NCBI GenBank assembly: GCA_021647885.1
Contig: JAKITV010000025.1
Location: 1 to 34,264 of the forward strand
DNA length: 34,264 nt
Source of the DNA: Flavobacteriaceae bacterium
Lineage (GTDB): Bacteria; Bacteroidota; Bacteroidia; Flavobacteriales; Flavobacteriaceae
Direction of reading: 5' to 3'
A program made the position numbers and the translations under genes. The notes under the pieces were generated by a model. That model was not told the origin of the DNA. It made no database searches and saw only the letters and a list, made by a program, of their open reading frames with translations. How positions within the stretch are numbered: the stretch's first letter is position 1; every line of letters starts with the position of its first letter. Below, one piece after another: positions 1-8,409 of this stretch.

Positions 1-41
1 TGTTGGTTCTTAAAACATCAAATTATCTGAATAATTAACAA

Positions 42-80
42 AAAACAAAAATCCTGATGATTTTAGATAAATCATCAAGA
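42..80 (-). terminator. hairpin with T-tract, second terminator after DUF2911 gene
   Basis: A perfect 9-bp stem (55-63 with 69-77, 5-nt loop). Read on the minus strand it is followed by a T-rich tract (ATTTTTGTTTTTT). It lies beyond a stronger terminator at 131-170, so it is a back-up for the minus-strand gene or belongs to something now lost. Confidence 0.55.
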
Positions 81-130
81 TTAAAATCTATGCTTTTTTC
101 AAAATTTGATTACTTCTGAAAGTGCCTTAT

Positions 131-170
131 AAAAAAAGGCGAGCAACGTAAAATATTGCTCGCCTTCTTT
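131..170 (-). terminator. intrinsic terminator of DUF2911 gene
   Basis: An 11-bp perfect stem (AAGGCGAGCAA at 136-146 with its complement at 156-166), 9-nt loop, followed on the minus strand by seven T residues. It starts 24 bases past the stop of the minus-strand gene. Confidence 0.9.
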
Positions 171-193
171 AACTTTTAAAAATTATTATTCTA

Positions 194-1036
194 TTACTGC
201 ATCCATTCAGCGATAGATTCTTTGTTCATTTTTACATAGTCAGCATTACCAGCTTCTTCGGCTGCTGCTAATGACTTTTTTGCTAGGTCAATTGCTCCAG
301 CTTTATCACCTGCCGCAGCATAGATTAAAGACTGTTGTCTTAATTGCCAAAAACGTGGATTGTCATTCATTGCCATTGCTTTATCAATCCATTTTTTAGC
401 TTTATCAAGATCTTTTCCTTCACTTAAAAAATAACCTGCTGCTGCATAGTAGTCTCCAAATCCAGGACCACTCATAACCTTATCGATAGAAGTCATTACT
501 GCATCATCTGTTGGTACTTCAAATTTAACACCTACATACACTTTTTCCCAAAGCATCCCTAAAACTGCAGAACTGGTTGTTAAATCATCAAAAGAGATTG
601 TAAACGATTGAATATCCATTTCGATAGGATATACCTCAACAGTAGTTCTTGCAGCTACTTTAGTTTCATCCAATTCTTTTGGTGCTCCACTACTTTCATA
701 ATCTGTGTAAAAAATCACGTCCCATTTGTCTGCTTGAGGAATAGTTAGAATTGCATAGCTTCCTGCTTTTAAACTCGTTCCTCCAACAGTTACATCTTCA
801 CTAAAGGTAATTTTAGTTCTTGCATTTGCTCCAGTTCTCCAAACTTTTCCAAAAGGAACCAAATCTCCAAAAATAACACGACCTCTCATTGAAGGGCGAG
901 AATATTCGAGTGTAACATCTGTTAAACCAACTTTCTGTTCAATTTTAGAAAATGGGCTAGGTTGTGGCGTTGTTATTTGTGCATTTACAGCATAAGACAT
1001 TGTAAATGCTAATGTAATTAATAGTAATTTTTTCAT
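194..1036 (-). CDS. DUF2911 domain-containing exported protein
   Basis: This 280-residue protein begins with a signal peptide (MKKLLLITLAFTMSYAVNAQ), so it is probably periplasmic. Residues about 22-170 match what I recall of DUF2911, a Bacteroidota family of unknown function, with the typical stretches KVGLTDVTLEYSRPSMRGR near the start and VWRTGANARTKITF. Residues about 190-280 are alanine-rich and helical, with TPR-like periodicity (AAAGYFLSEGKDLDKAKKW, then AAAGDKAGAIDLAKKSL), as in many members. It is a single-gene unit on the minus strand with its own promoter region and a strong terminator. The TAATTTAG sequence upstream on the minus strand is one base off a TAnnTTTG box. The biochemical role is unknown. 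Confidence 0.88.
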   Translation of the reverse strand: MKKLLLITLAFTMSYAVNAQITTPQPSPFSKIEQKVGLTDVTLEYSRPSMRGRVIFGDLVPFGKVWRTGANARTKITFSEDVTVGGTSLKAGSYAILTIPQADKWDVIFYTDYESSGAPKELDETKVAARTTVEVYPIEMDIQSFTISFDDLTTSSAVLGMLWEKVYVGVKFEVPTDDAVMTSIDKVMSGPGFGDYYAAAGYFLSEGKDLDKAKKWIDKAMAMNDNPRFWQLRQQSLIYAAAGDKAGAIDLAKKSLAAAEEAGNADYVKMNKESIAEWMQ

Positions 1037-1077
1037 TGTGATTATGTTTAAGTGTTCATAAATAATTGTCCTCTAAA

Positions 1078-1099
1078 TTACGGATTTGTATTACCGTAA
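1078..1099. promoter_or_regulatory. inverted repeat overlapping DUF2911 promoter region
   Basis: TTACGG (1078-1083) and CCGTAA (1094-1099) form a 6-bp inverted repeat with a 10-bp spacer. It sits about 40 bases upstream of the DUF2911 start and overlaps the start of a one-mismatch -7 box (TAATTTAG on the minus strand). It could be an operator; no binding protein is evident. Confidence 0.3.
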
Positions 1100-1225
1100 A
1101 ATGTTAATGAAACCTTAAAATAACACAGAAGATTAAGCAGCTTTCATCATTAAACATCTGGCTTATGAAATTGCAATTCATTAAAAGTTTTTTATACCTT
1201 TAAATAAATTTAAAACTGAACCAAA

Positions 1226-2662
1226 ATGAAAATCAAATTTACACTAACCATTATCTTTTGTTTAGCCATATGTACTTCTTTTGCACAAAATAAAATAGGC
1301 AAAACAAAACAAGCCATTATTACTTCTGTTGAAAAACACGAAGCCAATCTTATAAAAATAAGTGACGAAATTTGGGCTTTGGCAGAAACAGCTTTCGAAG
1401 AACATACATCTTCAAGATTACTTTCAGATTATGCCGAACAACAAGGTTTCACAGTAGAGCGAGGTGTTGCAGGAATGCCAACGGCTTTTGTAGCAACTTA
1501 CGGTTCGGGAAAACCAGTAATAAGTGTGCTGGGAGAATTTGATGCGCTTCCAGGAATATCACAAAAAGCACAACCAACAAAATCGCCTTTAAATGAAGGT
1601 GCTGCAGGTCATGGTTGCGGACATAATATCTTTGGTGCTGGGAGTTTAGGAGCTGCTATAGCCATAAAAGAACTTATTGAAAGTGGTGCTATAAAGGGTA
1701 CAGTTAAATTTATGGGCACACCGAGTGAAGAAAAATATTTTGGCAAAATATGGATGGTAAATGCAGGACTTTGGGACGATGTAGATGTAAATATTAGTTG
1801 GCATCCTTCATCTGCAATTGAGGCAGATGTACAAAGTTCTTTAGCTCTTGTAGATTATAAAATAGAATTTTTTGGTCAGGCTGCTCATGCCTCTGGAGAT
1901 CCTTGGAATGGTAGAAGTGCTTCTGATGCTTTAGAAATTTACACTACAGGAATTAACTATTATAGAGAACACGTTAAGCCTACTGTTAGAATGCATTATC
2001 ACATTCAAGATGGTGGACAAGTGGTAAATGTAGTTCCCGATTACTCAAGGTTATGGATGCGTGTACGTGACACAAAACGCTCGGGATTGATGCCAGTTTA
2101 CGAACGTACTATGGAAATGGTAAAAGGTGCAGCAATTATGGCAAATGTAGATTATAAAGTGTCGCTTATCTCAGGAATATATGAAGTGCTTGTAAATCGT
2201 GAAGGCGGAAAAATTATGCAAGCTAATCTAGAGCTTCTTGGTCCAATAGAATATACAGAAGAAGAAACTGCATTTGGCAAAAAAATACAAGAAGTTACAG
2301 GAAAAGAACAAGTAGGTATGGATAGCAAAATTAAACCCCTTGAAGCCACTAAAGAACATCCTGGAGGAGGCTCGACAGATGTTGGTGATGTAAGCTGGAA
2401 TGTAGCAAATATTAACCTTCGAGTAACTATGGCACCAAAAGACACACCTTGGCATTCTTGGGCAGTTGTTGCTTGTGGAGGAATGAGTATTGGACATAAA
2501 GGATTAATCTATGGATCTAAAGCAATGGCAATGACTATAGCTGATTTATTTGAAAACCCAGAGCTTGTAGAAAAAGTAAAAGCCGAATATAAAGAACGTA
2601 AAGGTGACGAAGTATATAAAGCAATTATTCCTGAAGGTCCTCCACCAATTAATGGAAATTAA
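1226..2662 (+). CDS. M20 family amidohydrolase, AbgB-like (exported)
   Basis: This 478-residue protein has a signal peptide (cleavage probably after SFA, about residue 20) and the fold of the M20D amidohydrolases related to p-aminobenzoyl-glutamate hydrolase subunit B. Visible motifs are GEFDALPG (103-110), the metal-binding GHGCGHN (128-134), TPSEEKYFGK near 165-175, and a dimerisation segment around AAHASGDPWNGRSASDAL. These enzymes cleave N-acyl or peptide amide bonds using two metal ions. The export signal suggests scavenging of peptide-like or acylated amino-acid substrates outside the cytoplasm. It is convergent with another M20 enzyme, only 37 bases away and with no clear terminator between. 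An upstream TACCTTTA (1195-1202) with TTG at 1171-1173 is a weak promoter candidate. The exact substrate cannot be read. Confidence 0.85.
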   Translation: MKIKFTLTIIFCLAICTSFAQNKIGKTKQAIITSVEKHEANLIKISDEIWALAETAFEEHTSSRLLSDYAEQQGFTVERGVAGMPTAFVATYGSGKPVISVLGEFDALPGISQKAQPTKSPLNEGAAGHGCGHNIFGAGSLGAAIAIKELIESGAIKGTVKFMGTPSEEKYFGKIWMVNAGLWDDVDVNISWHPSSAIEADVQSSLALVDYKIEFFGQAAHASGDPWNGRSASDALEIYTTGINYYREHVKPTVRMHYHIQDGGQVVNVVPDYSRLWMRVRDTKRSGLMPVYERTMEMVKGAAIMANVDYKVSLISGIYEVLVNREGGKIMQANLELLGPIEYTEEETAFGKKIQEVTGKEQVGMDSKIKPLEATKEHPGGGSTDVGDVSWNVANINLRVTMAPKDTPWHSWAVVACGGMSIGHKGLIYGSKAMAMTIADLFENPELVEKVKAEYKERKGDEVYKAIIPEGPPPINGN

Positions 2663-2699
2663 AATGTTCTGATTTTATATTTAACTATAAGTGAAACCT

Positions 2700-4220
2700 T
2701 TAAAATTTCTGCATTAAAATAGCTGTAATGGTTTTAATACCATCAATATAATTCCCTAGTCTTATATTTTCATTTGGACTATGTTGATTGTTGTCTGGAT
2801 TAACAGTTGGCACAGCTACAGCAGGAATATCTAATGTAATTACAAACGGAGAAATTGGTATTGAGCCACCCATTGTTCTAATTTGAATAGGATCTTGCCC
2901 AAAAGCCCTATTCATTCCTTTTCGAAGCCAATCACCTATTTCGGTATTAAAATCTGTTCGAAAAGCACCATAAGAAATTTTAGAGTTGAACCTTGCTATT
3001 TTATCATGAGTCATTCGTTCTGCTTCAGTTGGAGCTTTGTCCACCAAATAATATCCTTGATTAATAATATGATCTTTCAACAATTTGACCATATGTTCGC
3101 CATTCGTTTCTTTCACTAATCTTATATTCATTTCAGCAATAGCAGATTTAGGAATAATAGTTCTTGTTTCTTTACCAACCCAAGCAGCTTCAAGTCCTAA
3201 AATACCAAGTGCTGGATATTGAATGGCTTCCTGAAAATTATTTCCAATATTATCTGTACCTGCAATTCCAAAGTCTTTTTGTATTTGAGCTTCATCATCT
3301 GGCACTTGTTCTAGAATAGTCTTAACATCATCCGAAATTGTTATTCCATCATACCAACCCTTAATCGCTACTCTACCATCTTCTTGCCACATAGTTGCTA
3401 ACAATTGAGATAATTTCATTGCAGGATTTGGCACATAATTACCATAATTTCCACTATGTAAAGGAGTTCTTGGCCCTATAACTTCGAGCGAGATTTTTGC
3501 TATTCCTCGTGCTCCATAGCTTAAGGTTGGTTGATTTGATAAATGTCTAGGACCATCAAAGATGACCAACATATCCGCAGCCAACTGCTCTTTATATTCT
3601 AATACAGCATTAGGTAATCGAGGCGAACCCAACTCTTCCTCAAAGTCCAAAATAACCTTAATATTGAAATTAGGTTCATACTCATGGTCATTAATAATAT
3701 CCATAGCTTTTAAAAACATCATGTCAGGACCTCGAGCATCTGAAGCAGAACGTGAAAAAATTCGCCAATCAGGATTAATATCACCTTTTAACTTGTTCCA
3801 ATCAATAATGTTCCAATCTCCATACTCATTTTTTTCTTTTAAAACTGGAACATAAGGATCATCTTGAAACCATTTTGTAGTATCTACAGGCTGACCATCA
3901 ACTTGGAGATATACTAAAACTGTACGCTTTGCATTTGGATAATCTCTTGAAGCCAGTAATAAGGGAACCGTTTCAGTTTCTAATCGTTGCGTTTTAAATC
4001 CTCTTTTTTCAAACGCTTTTTCACACCATTTTACATTTACTTCTATATCTTCTGGGTAGTAAGCATCGTTAGGCAAACTAAAAAAATCTTTCAATTCATC
4101 AAAAGATGCTTTGGCATATTCTAATGATAGTTTATTAAGATCTTCATCCATTATTTCTTGCGAAAAAACAGAAAAAGACAGAAGAGACAACAAAGGCAGA
4201 AATAGATACTTTTTTATCAT
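2700..4220 (-). CDS. M20/M25/M40 family metallopeptidase (exported), His-to-Gln metal site
   Basis: This 506-residue protein has a signal peptide ending near FSQ (residue 21) and M20 peptidase features: bridging Asp161 in SRSASDARG, the catalytic/ligand Glu pair in DFEEELGSP (192-200), a dimerisation insert (HSGNYGNYVPNPAMKLSQLL), and a late His480 in NNQHSP. The segment that normally carries the first metal ligand as His-x-Asp reads Gln106-Val107-Asp108 (YLQVDGQPVD). One zinc ligand is therefore replaced, although Asp108 is kept. I recall similar variants in Bacteroidota relatives, so the enzyme may still be active with an altered metal site. It lies 58 bases downstream of pcm on the same strand and could be cotranscribed; a TATCTTTT sequence in the gap is a possible own promoter. 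Confidence 0.85.
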   Translation of the reverse strand: MIKKYLFLPLLSLLSFSVFSQEIMDEDLNKLSLEYAKASFDELKDFFSLPNDAYYPEDIEVNVKWCEKAFEKRGFKTQRLETETVPLLLASRDYPNAKRTVLVYLQVDGQPVDTTKWFQDDPYVPVLKEKNEYGDWNIIDWNKLKGDINPDWRIFSRSASDARGPDMMFLKAMDIINDHEYEPNFNIKVILDFEEELGSPRLPNAVLEYKEQLAADMLVIFDGPRHLSNQPTLSYGARGIAKISLEVIGPRTPLHSGNYGNYVPNPAMKLSQLLATMWQEDGRVAIKGWYDGITISDDVKTILEQVPDDEAQIQKDFGIAGTDNIGNNFQEAIQYPALGILGLEAAWVGKETRTIIPKSAIAEMNIRLVKETNGEHMVKLLKDHIINQGYYLVDKAPTEAERMTHDKIARFNSKISYGAFRTDFNTEIGDWLRKGMNRAFGQDPIQIRTMGGSIPISPFVITLDIPAVAVPTVNPDNNQHSPNENIRLGNYIDGIKTITAILMQKF

Positions 4221-4278
4221 GATATAAATATTTAAAGACTATAATGTATTAAAAGATATAATTTTATAAGATAACTTT

Positions 4279-4920
4279 TTAATTCTTATCCTCTAACAAA
4301 GGTACAAACCTAAATTTATCAAATTCGTGCTTTTCAAATTCCTTGATGTCTTTTCTTATAAATAGAGTCATAGTTTGTACATCATCACCTATAGGAATAA
4401 CAAGTCGTCCTCCTATTTTTAACTGACTCAACAACGGTTTAGGCACAAAAGGTGCTCCAGCTGTAACTACAATACTATCAAAAGGTGCTTCGTCTTCCAA
4501 ACCTTTATAACCATCACCAAAAATGAATTTTTTAACGCCATATCCTAATTTGGGTAAAAACTTACTGGTTTTTTTAAAAAGTTCCAGTTGGCGTTCTATA
4601 CTATATACTTTAGCTCCAAGCTCACATAAAATAGCAGCTTGATAACCGCTTCCTGTACCAATTTCAAGAACTTTATCGCCTTTCTTAACTTGTAACAATT
4701 CCGTTTGATATGCTACTGTAAAAGGTTGAGAAATGGTTTGATCTGCTGCAATAGGAAAGGCTGTATCTTTGTATGCATGATCTAAAAACCCAGAGTCCAT
4801 AAACAAATGCCTTGGCACTTTACCAATAGCATTTATAACATTCTTGTCTTTTATTCCTTTAGATTCAATTACATCAACTAACTGTTGTCGTAATCCTTTA
4901 TGCTTAAATGTATCTTTCAA
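4279..4920 (-). CDS. pcm: protein-L-isoaspartate O-methyltransferase
   Basis: This 213-residue cytoplasmic enzyme methylates L-isoaspartyl residues in aged proteins with S-adenosylmethionine, starting their repair. The sequence shows the PCMT active-site segment QTISQP (61-66), SAM-binding motif I (VLEIGTGSGYQAA, 84-96) and the later motif GGRLVIPIGD. Length is normal. The start is a TTG codon: an in-frame stop lies four codons upstream and the next methionine is at residue 41, after the conserved N-terminal KHKGLRQQLV region. TAGCTTCG on the minus strand (4937-4944) is one base off the -7 consensus. The gene is divergent from the Gfo/Idh oxidoreductase and is followed by an M20 peptidase. 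Confidence 0.93.
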   Translation of the reverse strand: MKDTFKHKGLRQQLVDVIESKGIKDKNVINAIGKVPRHLFMDSGFLDHAYKDTAFPIAADQTISQPFTVAYQTELLQVKKGDKVLEIGTGSGYQAAILCELGAKVYSIERQLELFKKTSKFLPKLGYGVKKFIFGDGYKGLEDEAPFDSIVVTAGAPFVPKPLLSQLKIGGRLVIPIGDDVQTMTLFIRKDIKEFEKHEFDKFRFVPLLEDKN

Positions 4921-4984
4921 TAGTGGTGTTATTTTTCGAAGCTAAAATTAATCAAACATTTTAAACTAATAAATATTAAAATCT

Positions 4985-4992
4985 TATTTTTG
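4985..4992 (+). promoter_or_regulatory. TAnnTTTG -7 box of Gfo/Idh gene
   Basis: TATTTTTG is an exact match to the Bacteroidota -7 box. It overlaps the TTG at 4990 that would otherwise allow a seven-residue longer protein, so it decides in favour of the ATG at 5011. Confidence 0.65.
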
Positions 4993-5010
4993 TTGAAAAC
5001 AAAATATAGG

Positions 5011-5970
5011 ATGCTAAAAGCTGGTGTACTAGGTGCTGGTCACCTTGGAAAAATTCATTTAAGACTTCTAAATCAATCTGAAAAATATGAGCTTGTAGGT
5101 TTTTATGATGCCGACGAAAACAATGCCAAAAAAGTTGAAGCCGAATTTGGTTACACCTATTTCAATTCCATTGAAACGCTTATTAATGCTGTAGATGTTG
5201 TAGATATTGTTACACCAACTTTATCGCATTACGATTGCGCAAAACTGGCTATTGCTAAAGGCAAACATATTTTTTTAGAAAAACCCATTACTAAAACTGT
5301 TGAAGAAGCAGAAGAAATTAGAACCTTAGTAGCAACTCACAATGTAAAAGGACAAGTAGGACATGTAGAGCGTTTTAATCCTGCATTTATTGCAGTAAAG
5401 GACATGATTAATGCACCTATGTTTATAGAAACTCATCGATTGGCAGAATTTAATCCTCGTGGTACAGATGTACCTGTAGTATTAGATTTAATGATACACG
5501 ATATAGATATTATTTTAAGTGTAGTAAATTCAAAAGTAAAACAAATTAGTGCAAGTGGAGTTTCGGTAATTAGTGACACACCAGATATAGCAAATGCTAG
5601 AATAGAATTTGAAAATGGTTGCGTAGCTAATTTAACTGCGAGTAGAATATCATTAAAAAATATGCGTAAAACACGGTTTTTTCAACGCGATGCTTATATT
5701 TCAGTTGATTTTTTAGAAAAGAAATGCGAAGTTGTAAAAATGCAGGATGCACCTGAAACACCTGGAGATTTCGATATGATTCTCCAAAATGCCGAAGGTA
5801 TAAAAAAGCAAATCTATTTCGATAATCCCAAAATTTCTAATAACAACGCCATCCTTGACGAATTAGAAACTTTTGCAGATGCCATAAACAACAATACAAA
5901 ACCTATTGTAACACTTCATGATGGTACTGAAGCCTTACGTGTTGCAACACAAATAATAAATTGTTTTTAA
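5011..5970 (+). CDS. Gfo/Idh/MocA family oxidoreductase
   Basis: This 319-residue protein is a cytoplasmic NAD(P)-dependent oxidoreductase of the Gfo/Idh/MocA family. It has an N-terminal Rossmann fold with GAGHLGKIH (8-16) and the family signature EKPI in HIFLEKPITKT, followed by an alpha/beta domain with VVLDLMIHDIDIIL, where the active-site His/Asp lie. Members act on sugars, inositols, sugar nucleotides or related compounds, and the substrate cannot be deduced here. The ATG at 5011 is preferred because the longer TTG start at 4990 lies in the -7 box. Downstream, two or three palindromic repeats separate it from the dehydrogenase gene, so transcription may be reduced or terminated there. 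Confidence 0.88.
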   Translation: MLKAGVLGAGHLGKIHLRLLNQSEKYELVGFYDADENNAKKVEAEFGYTYFNSIETLINAVDVVDIVTPTLSHYDCAKLAIAKGKHIFLEKPITKTVEEAEEIRTLVATHNVKGQVGHVERFNPAFIAVKDMINAPMFIETHRLAEFNPRGTDVPVVLDLMIHDIDIILSVVNSKVKQISASGVSVISDTPDIANARIEFENGCVANLTASRISLKNMRKTRFFQRDAYISVDFLEKKCEVVKMQDAPETPGDFDMILQNAEGIKKQIYFDNPKISNNNAILDELETFADAINNNTKPIVTLHDGTEALRVATQIINCF

Positions 5971-5978
5971 TAAACTCT

Positions 5979-6005
5979 CCTGCAAGGTTTCTAAAACCTT
6001 GCAGG
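5979..6005. repeat. palindromic repeat family C, copy 1
   Basis: A 12-bp perfect stem (CCTGCAAGGTTT with AAACCTTGCAGG) and a 3-nt loop, starting eight bases after the Gfo/Idh stop. A diverged copy is at 27030-27058. It may also act as a transcript-end hairpin, although no long T-tract follows. Confidence 0.75.
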
Positions 6006-6026
6006 TATGAAAAAGAATGAGATGCC

Positions 6027-6044
6027 TCCCGACAGCTATCGGGA
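6027..6044. repeat. palindromic repeat family D, copy 1
   Basis: TCCCGACAGCTATCGGGA is an 18-bp palindrome with one mismatched pair. A related, extended copy is at 8273-8300. Confidence 0.7.
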
Positions 6045-6083
6045 TTAAAAGAAATGATAAAAAACTAATTATTAACTAAAAAG

Positions 6084-6103
6084 ATTCCCTCCTTCGAGGG
6101 AAT
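6084..6103. repeat. palindromic repeat family B, copy 1
   Basis: ATTCCCTC/GAGGGAAT forms an 8-bp perfect stem with a CTTC loop. Same-sized copies are at 12406-12425 and 27095-27112. It touches an in-frame ATG at 6102 and ends 16 bases before the preferred start of the dehydrogenase gene. Confidence 0.8.
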
Positions 6104-6119
6104 GAATAAAAATTATTCA

Positions 6120-7010
6120 ATGAAAAATGTAGCAGTTATTGGAGCTGGAACCATGGGAAATGGTATTGCCCATACGTTTGCTCAAAGTGGATTTAAAGTA
6201 CAACTAATAGATGTAAGTGAAGCTGCACTTAAAAAAGGGCTGGACACCATTGCTAAAAATTTAGATAGAATGGTTGCCAAAGAGAAAATTTCTGAAACTC
6301 AAAAAGAAGAAACCCTAAACAACATTACAACGTTTACTAATATTACAGAAGGTGTTGAATATGCGAGTCTGGTAGTTGAAGCTGCTACCGAAAATTTAGA
6401 CTTAAAACTTAAGATTTTTAAACAATTGGATGAAGATTGTCCTGACGACACTATTCTGGCAACCAATACATCTTCAATTTCTATAACGCAAATAGCAGCT
6501 GTAACTTCTCGTCCAGAAATGGTGATTGGTATGCACTTTATGAATCCTGTGCCAATCATGAAACTGATAGAGATAATTCGTGGCTATAATACTAGTAATG
6601 AAGTTACTAATCTCATTATGGATATGTCTAAAACTTTAGGAAAAGTTCCTGTAGAAGTAAACGATTATCCTGGATTTGTAGCCAACCGAATATTAATGCC
6701 AATGCTTAACGAATCTATTGAAACACTATATAATGGTGTAGCTGGAGTTGGCGAAATAGATACTGTTATGAAATTAGGAATGGCACATCCAATGGGACCA
6801 TTACAATTAGCAGATTTTATTGGTCTAGATGTATGTTTATCAATATTAAACGTAATGTACGACGGATTTAAAAACCCTAAATATGCACCTTGTCCTTTAC
6901 TAGTAAATATGGTAAGAGCTGGAAAATTAGGTATAAAATCTGGAGAAGGATTTTATGATTATACCGAAAGTAGAAGTGCCGAAAAAGTGGCAAAACAATT
7001 TTCATCATAA
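6120..7010 (+). CDS. 3-hydroxyacyl-CoA (3-hydroxybutyryl-CoA) dehydrogenase
   Basis: This 296-residue cytoplasmic enzyme oxidises 3-hydroxyacyl-CoA to 3-oxoacyl-CoA with NAD+, or runs in reverse, in fatty-acid or butanoate-type metabolism. It is a stand-alone PaaH/Hbd-type protein. It shows the NAD-binding loop GAGTMG (8-13), the active-site region NTSSISITQIA, the catalytic histidine segment GMHFMNPVPIMKLIEI, and the C-terminal domain with HPMGPLQLADFIGLD. The ATG at 6120 gives the standard MKNVAVIGAG start. An in-frame ATG at 6102 would add six residues but lies on the arm of a hairpin repeat. The next gene follows after four bases, so the two are surely cotranscribed. Confidence 0.93.
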   Translation: MKNVAVIGAGTMGNGIAHTFAQSGFKVQLIDVSEAALKKGLDTIAKNLDRMVAKEKISETQKEETLNNITTFTNITEGVEYASLVVEAATENLDLKLKIFKQLDEDCPDDTILATNTSSISITQIAAVTSRPEMVIGMHFMNPVPIMKLIEIIRGYNTSNEVTNLIMDMSKTLGKVPVEVNDYPGFVANRILMPMLNESIETLYNGVAGVGEIDTVMKLGMAHPMGPLQLADFIGLDVCLSILNVMYDGFKNPKYAPCPLLVNMVRAGKLGIKSGEGFYDYTESRSAEKVAKQFSS

Positions 7011-7014
7011 TAAT

Positions 7015-8253
7015 TTGGCTAAAATAATTCCTTTTAAAGCAGTTCGCCCAACACGAGACAAAGTAAGCCTTGTAGCTTCTCGCTCGTATCAAACATATAC
7101 TCAACAAGAGCGTGAGGCAAGATTAGACTACAATCCATTTTCTTTTTTACACATTGTAAATCCTGGTTATAAATACGAAAAACAAATAACAGGAAAAGAA
7201 CGCTATACATTAGTCAAGAATCGTTATTCTGAATTTAAAGAAAATAATATTTTAGTTCAAGATAAATCACCTTGTTATTACATTTATAAAATTGTAAATC
7301 GGAATGGTAATATATTTTCTGGAATTATAGCTGCTGCAAGTGTTGAGGATTATAAGAATGATATTATCAAAAAACATGAAGACACAATAGAATATCGAGA
7401 GAATATTTTTAAAGATTATTTAAAGACTGTTGGTTTTAATGCAGAGCCAATACTTCTCACTTATCCTGATAATTCTATTATTAAAAATATAATATTAAAA
7501 GCACAACTTGTAAGAGCCGAATTTGAATTTACCACAACATATAAAGACACACATTACTTATGGTTAGTAGAAGATTCTCCAACTATAGAAATTATTAAAA
7601 AAGAATTTGAAGCAATGACAACAATTTATATTGCCGATGGGCATCATCGTCTGGCATCTTCCAGTTTACTTGCTAAAGATTTAGAATCAAACGATAAAAA
7701 ACAAAAAACCGAAGCATCTTATAATTTCTTTATGAGCTATTTAATTCCAGAATCCGATTTAAAGATTTATGAGTTTAATCGCATGATAAAGGATTTAAAT
7801 GGTTTAAGCAAGGAGGAGTTTTTAATTCAATTAGATACAATATATCGCATAGAAAATCGTGGTTCTGATTTATATAAACCCACTAAAAAGCATCATTTTA
7901 GCATGTATTTAGATGGAGAATTTTATTCGTTATATTTGCGTAAAGCCAATTACTTGTTTAAAAACTCTCTTGATAAATTAGATACTCAAATACTTTACAA
8001 AACAATTCTTGAACCTATATTAGGGATTTCTGACTTACGAAATAATAAACGTATAGAATATTCTCATGGCAAGAATAGTTTAGTAAACATTAAAAGCGCA
8101 ATAGATAGTAATGAATTTGTTGTAGGTTTCGGATTAGTTCCCATTTCTATAAACGAAATGAAAACCATTGCTAACGAAGGTTTAACCATGCCTCCAAAAA
8201 GCACGTTTATTGAACCTAAATTAAGAAGTGGCGTTACAATTTATGAGTTTTGA
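7015..8253 (+). CDS. DUF1015 family protein
   Basis: This 412-residue protein is of the DUF1015 family, which is widespread and of unproven function. I choose the TTG at 7015, four bases after the dehydrogenase stop, because it gives the conserved opening LAKIIPFKAVRPTRDKVSLV. The longer frame running back into the upstream gene is not conserved-looking. Characteristic segments are YNPFSFLHIVNP, the ADGHHRLASS motif (TIYIADGHHRLA), a C-terminal NNKRIEYSHG, and the ending MPPKSTFIEPKLRSG. The HHR motif and the kinase-like ending have led to suggestions of a nucleotide-related or kinase role, but that is not established. It probably shares a transcript with the dehydrogenase. Confidence 0.9.
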   Translation: MAKIIPFKAVRPTRDKVSLVASRSYQTYTQQEREARLDYNPFSFLHIVNPGYKYEKQITGKERYTLVKNRYSEFKENNILVQDKSPCYYIYKIVNRNGNIFSGIIAAASVEDYKNDIIKKHEDTIEYRENIFKDYLKTVGFNAEPILLTYPDNSIIKNIILKAQLVRAEFEFTTTYKDTHYLWLVEDSPTIEIIKKEFEAMTTIYIADGHHRLASSSLLAKDLESNDKKQKTEASYNFFMSYLIPESDLKIYEFNRMIKDLNGLSKEEFLIQLDTIYRIENRGSDLYKPTKKHHFSMYLDGEFYSLYLRKANYLFKNSLDKLDTQILYKTILEPILGISDLRNNKRIEYSHGKNSLVNIKSAIDSNEFVVGFGLVPISINEMKTIANEGLTMPPKSTFIEPKLRSGVTIYEF

Positions 8254-8272
8254 TAAATCCCTGCGAATCCCG

Positions 8273-8300
8273 TCCCGATAGTTATCGGGAGCTATCGGGA
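8273..8300. repeat. palindromic repeat family D, copy 2 with an extra half-arm
   Basis: TCCCGATAGTTATCGGGA (8273-8290) is followed directly by GCTATCGGGA (8291-8300), so one left arm can pair with either of two right arms. It lies just after the DUF1015 stop. Confidence 0.75.
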
Positions 8301-8409
8301 AGGAATCTTATGTTTAGAAGTTTAAAGTTTATGTAAAAAATAAAAGATAGAGATCAAAATAATATAATCATTAGTAAATTCGTGGCTAATAAACACATAA
8401 ACTCCTTTA

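Noticed and set aside
4990..5010. TTG start adding seven residues to the Gfo/Idh protein
   Set aside because: It overlaps an exact -7 promoter box, and the ATG at 5011 gives the usual short N-terminus before the Rossmann fold.
6102..6119. Upstream ATG for the 3-hydroxyacyl-CoA dehydrogenase
   Set aside because: It lies on the arm of a palindromic repeat, and the ATG at 6120 matches the normal family start. Not fully excluded.
6955..7014. Longer DUF1015 start inside the dehydrogenase gene
   Set aside because: The extra residues only mirror the upstream gene in another frame; the conserved sequence starts at the TTG at 7015.
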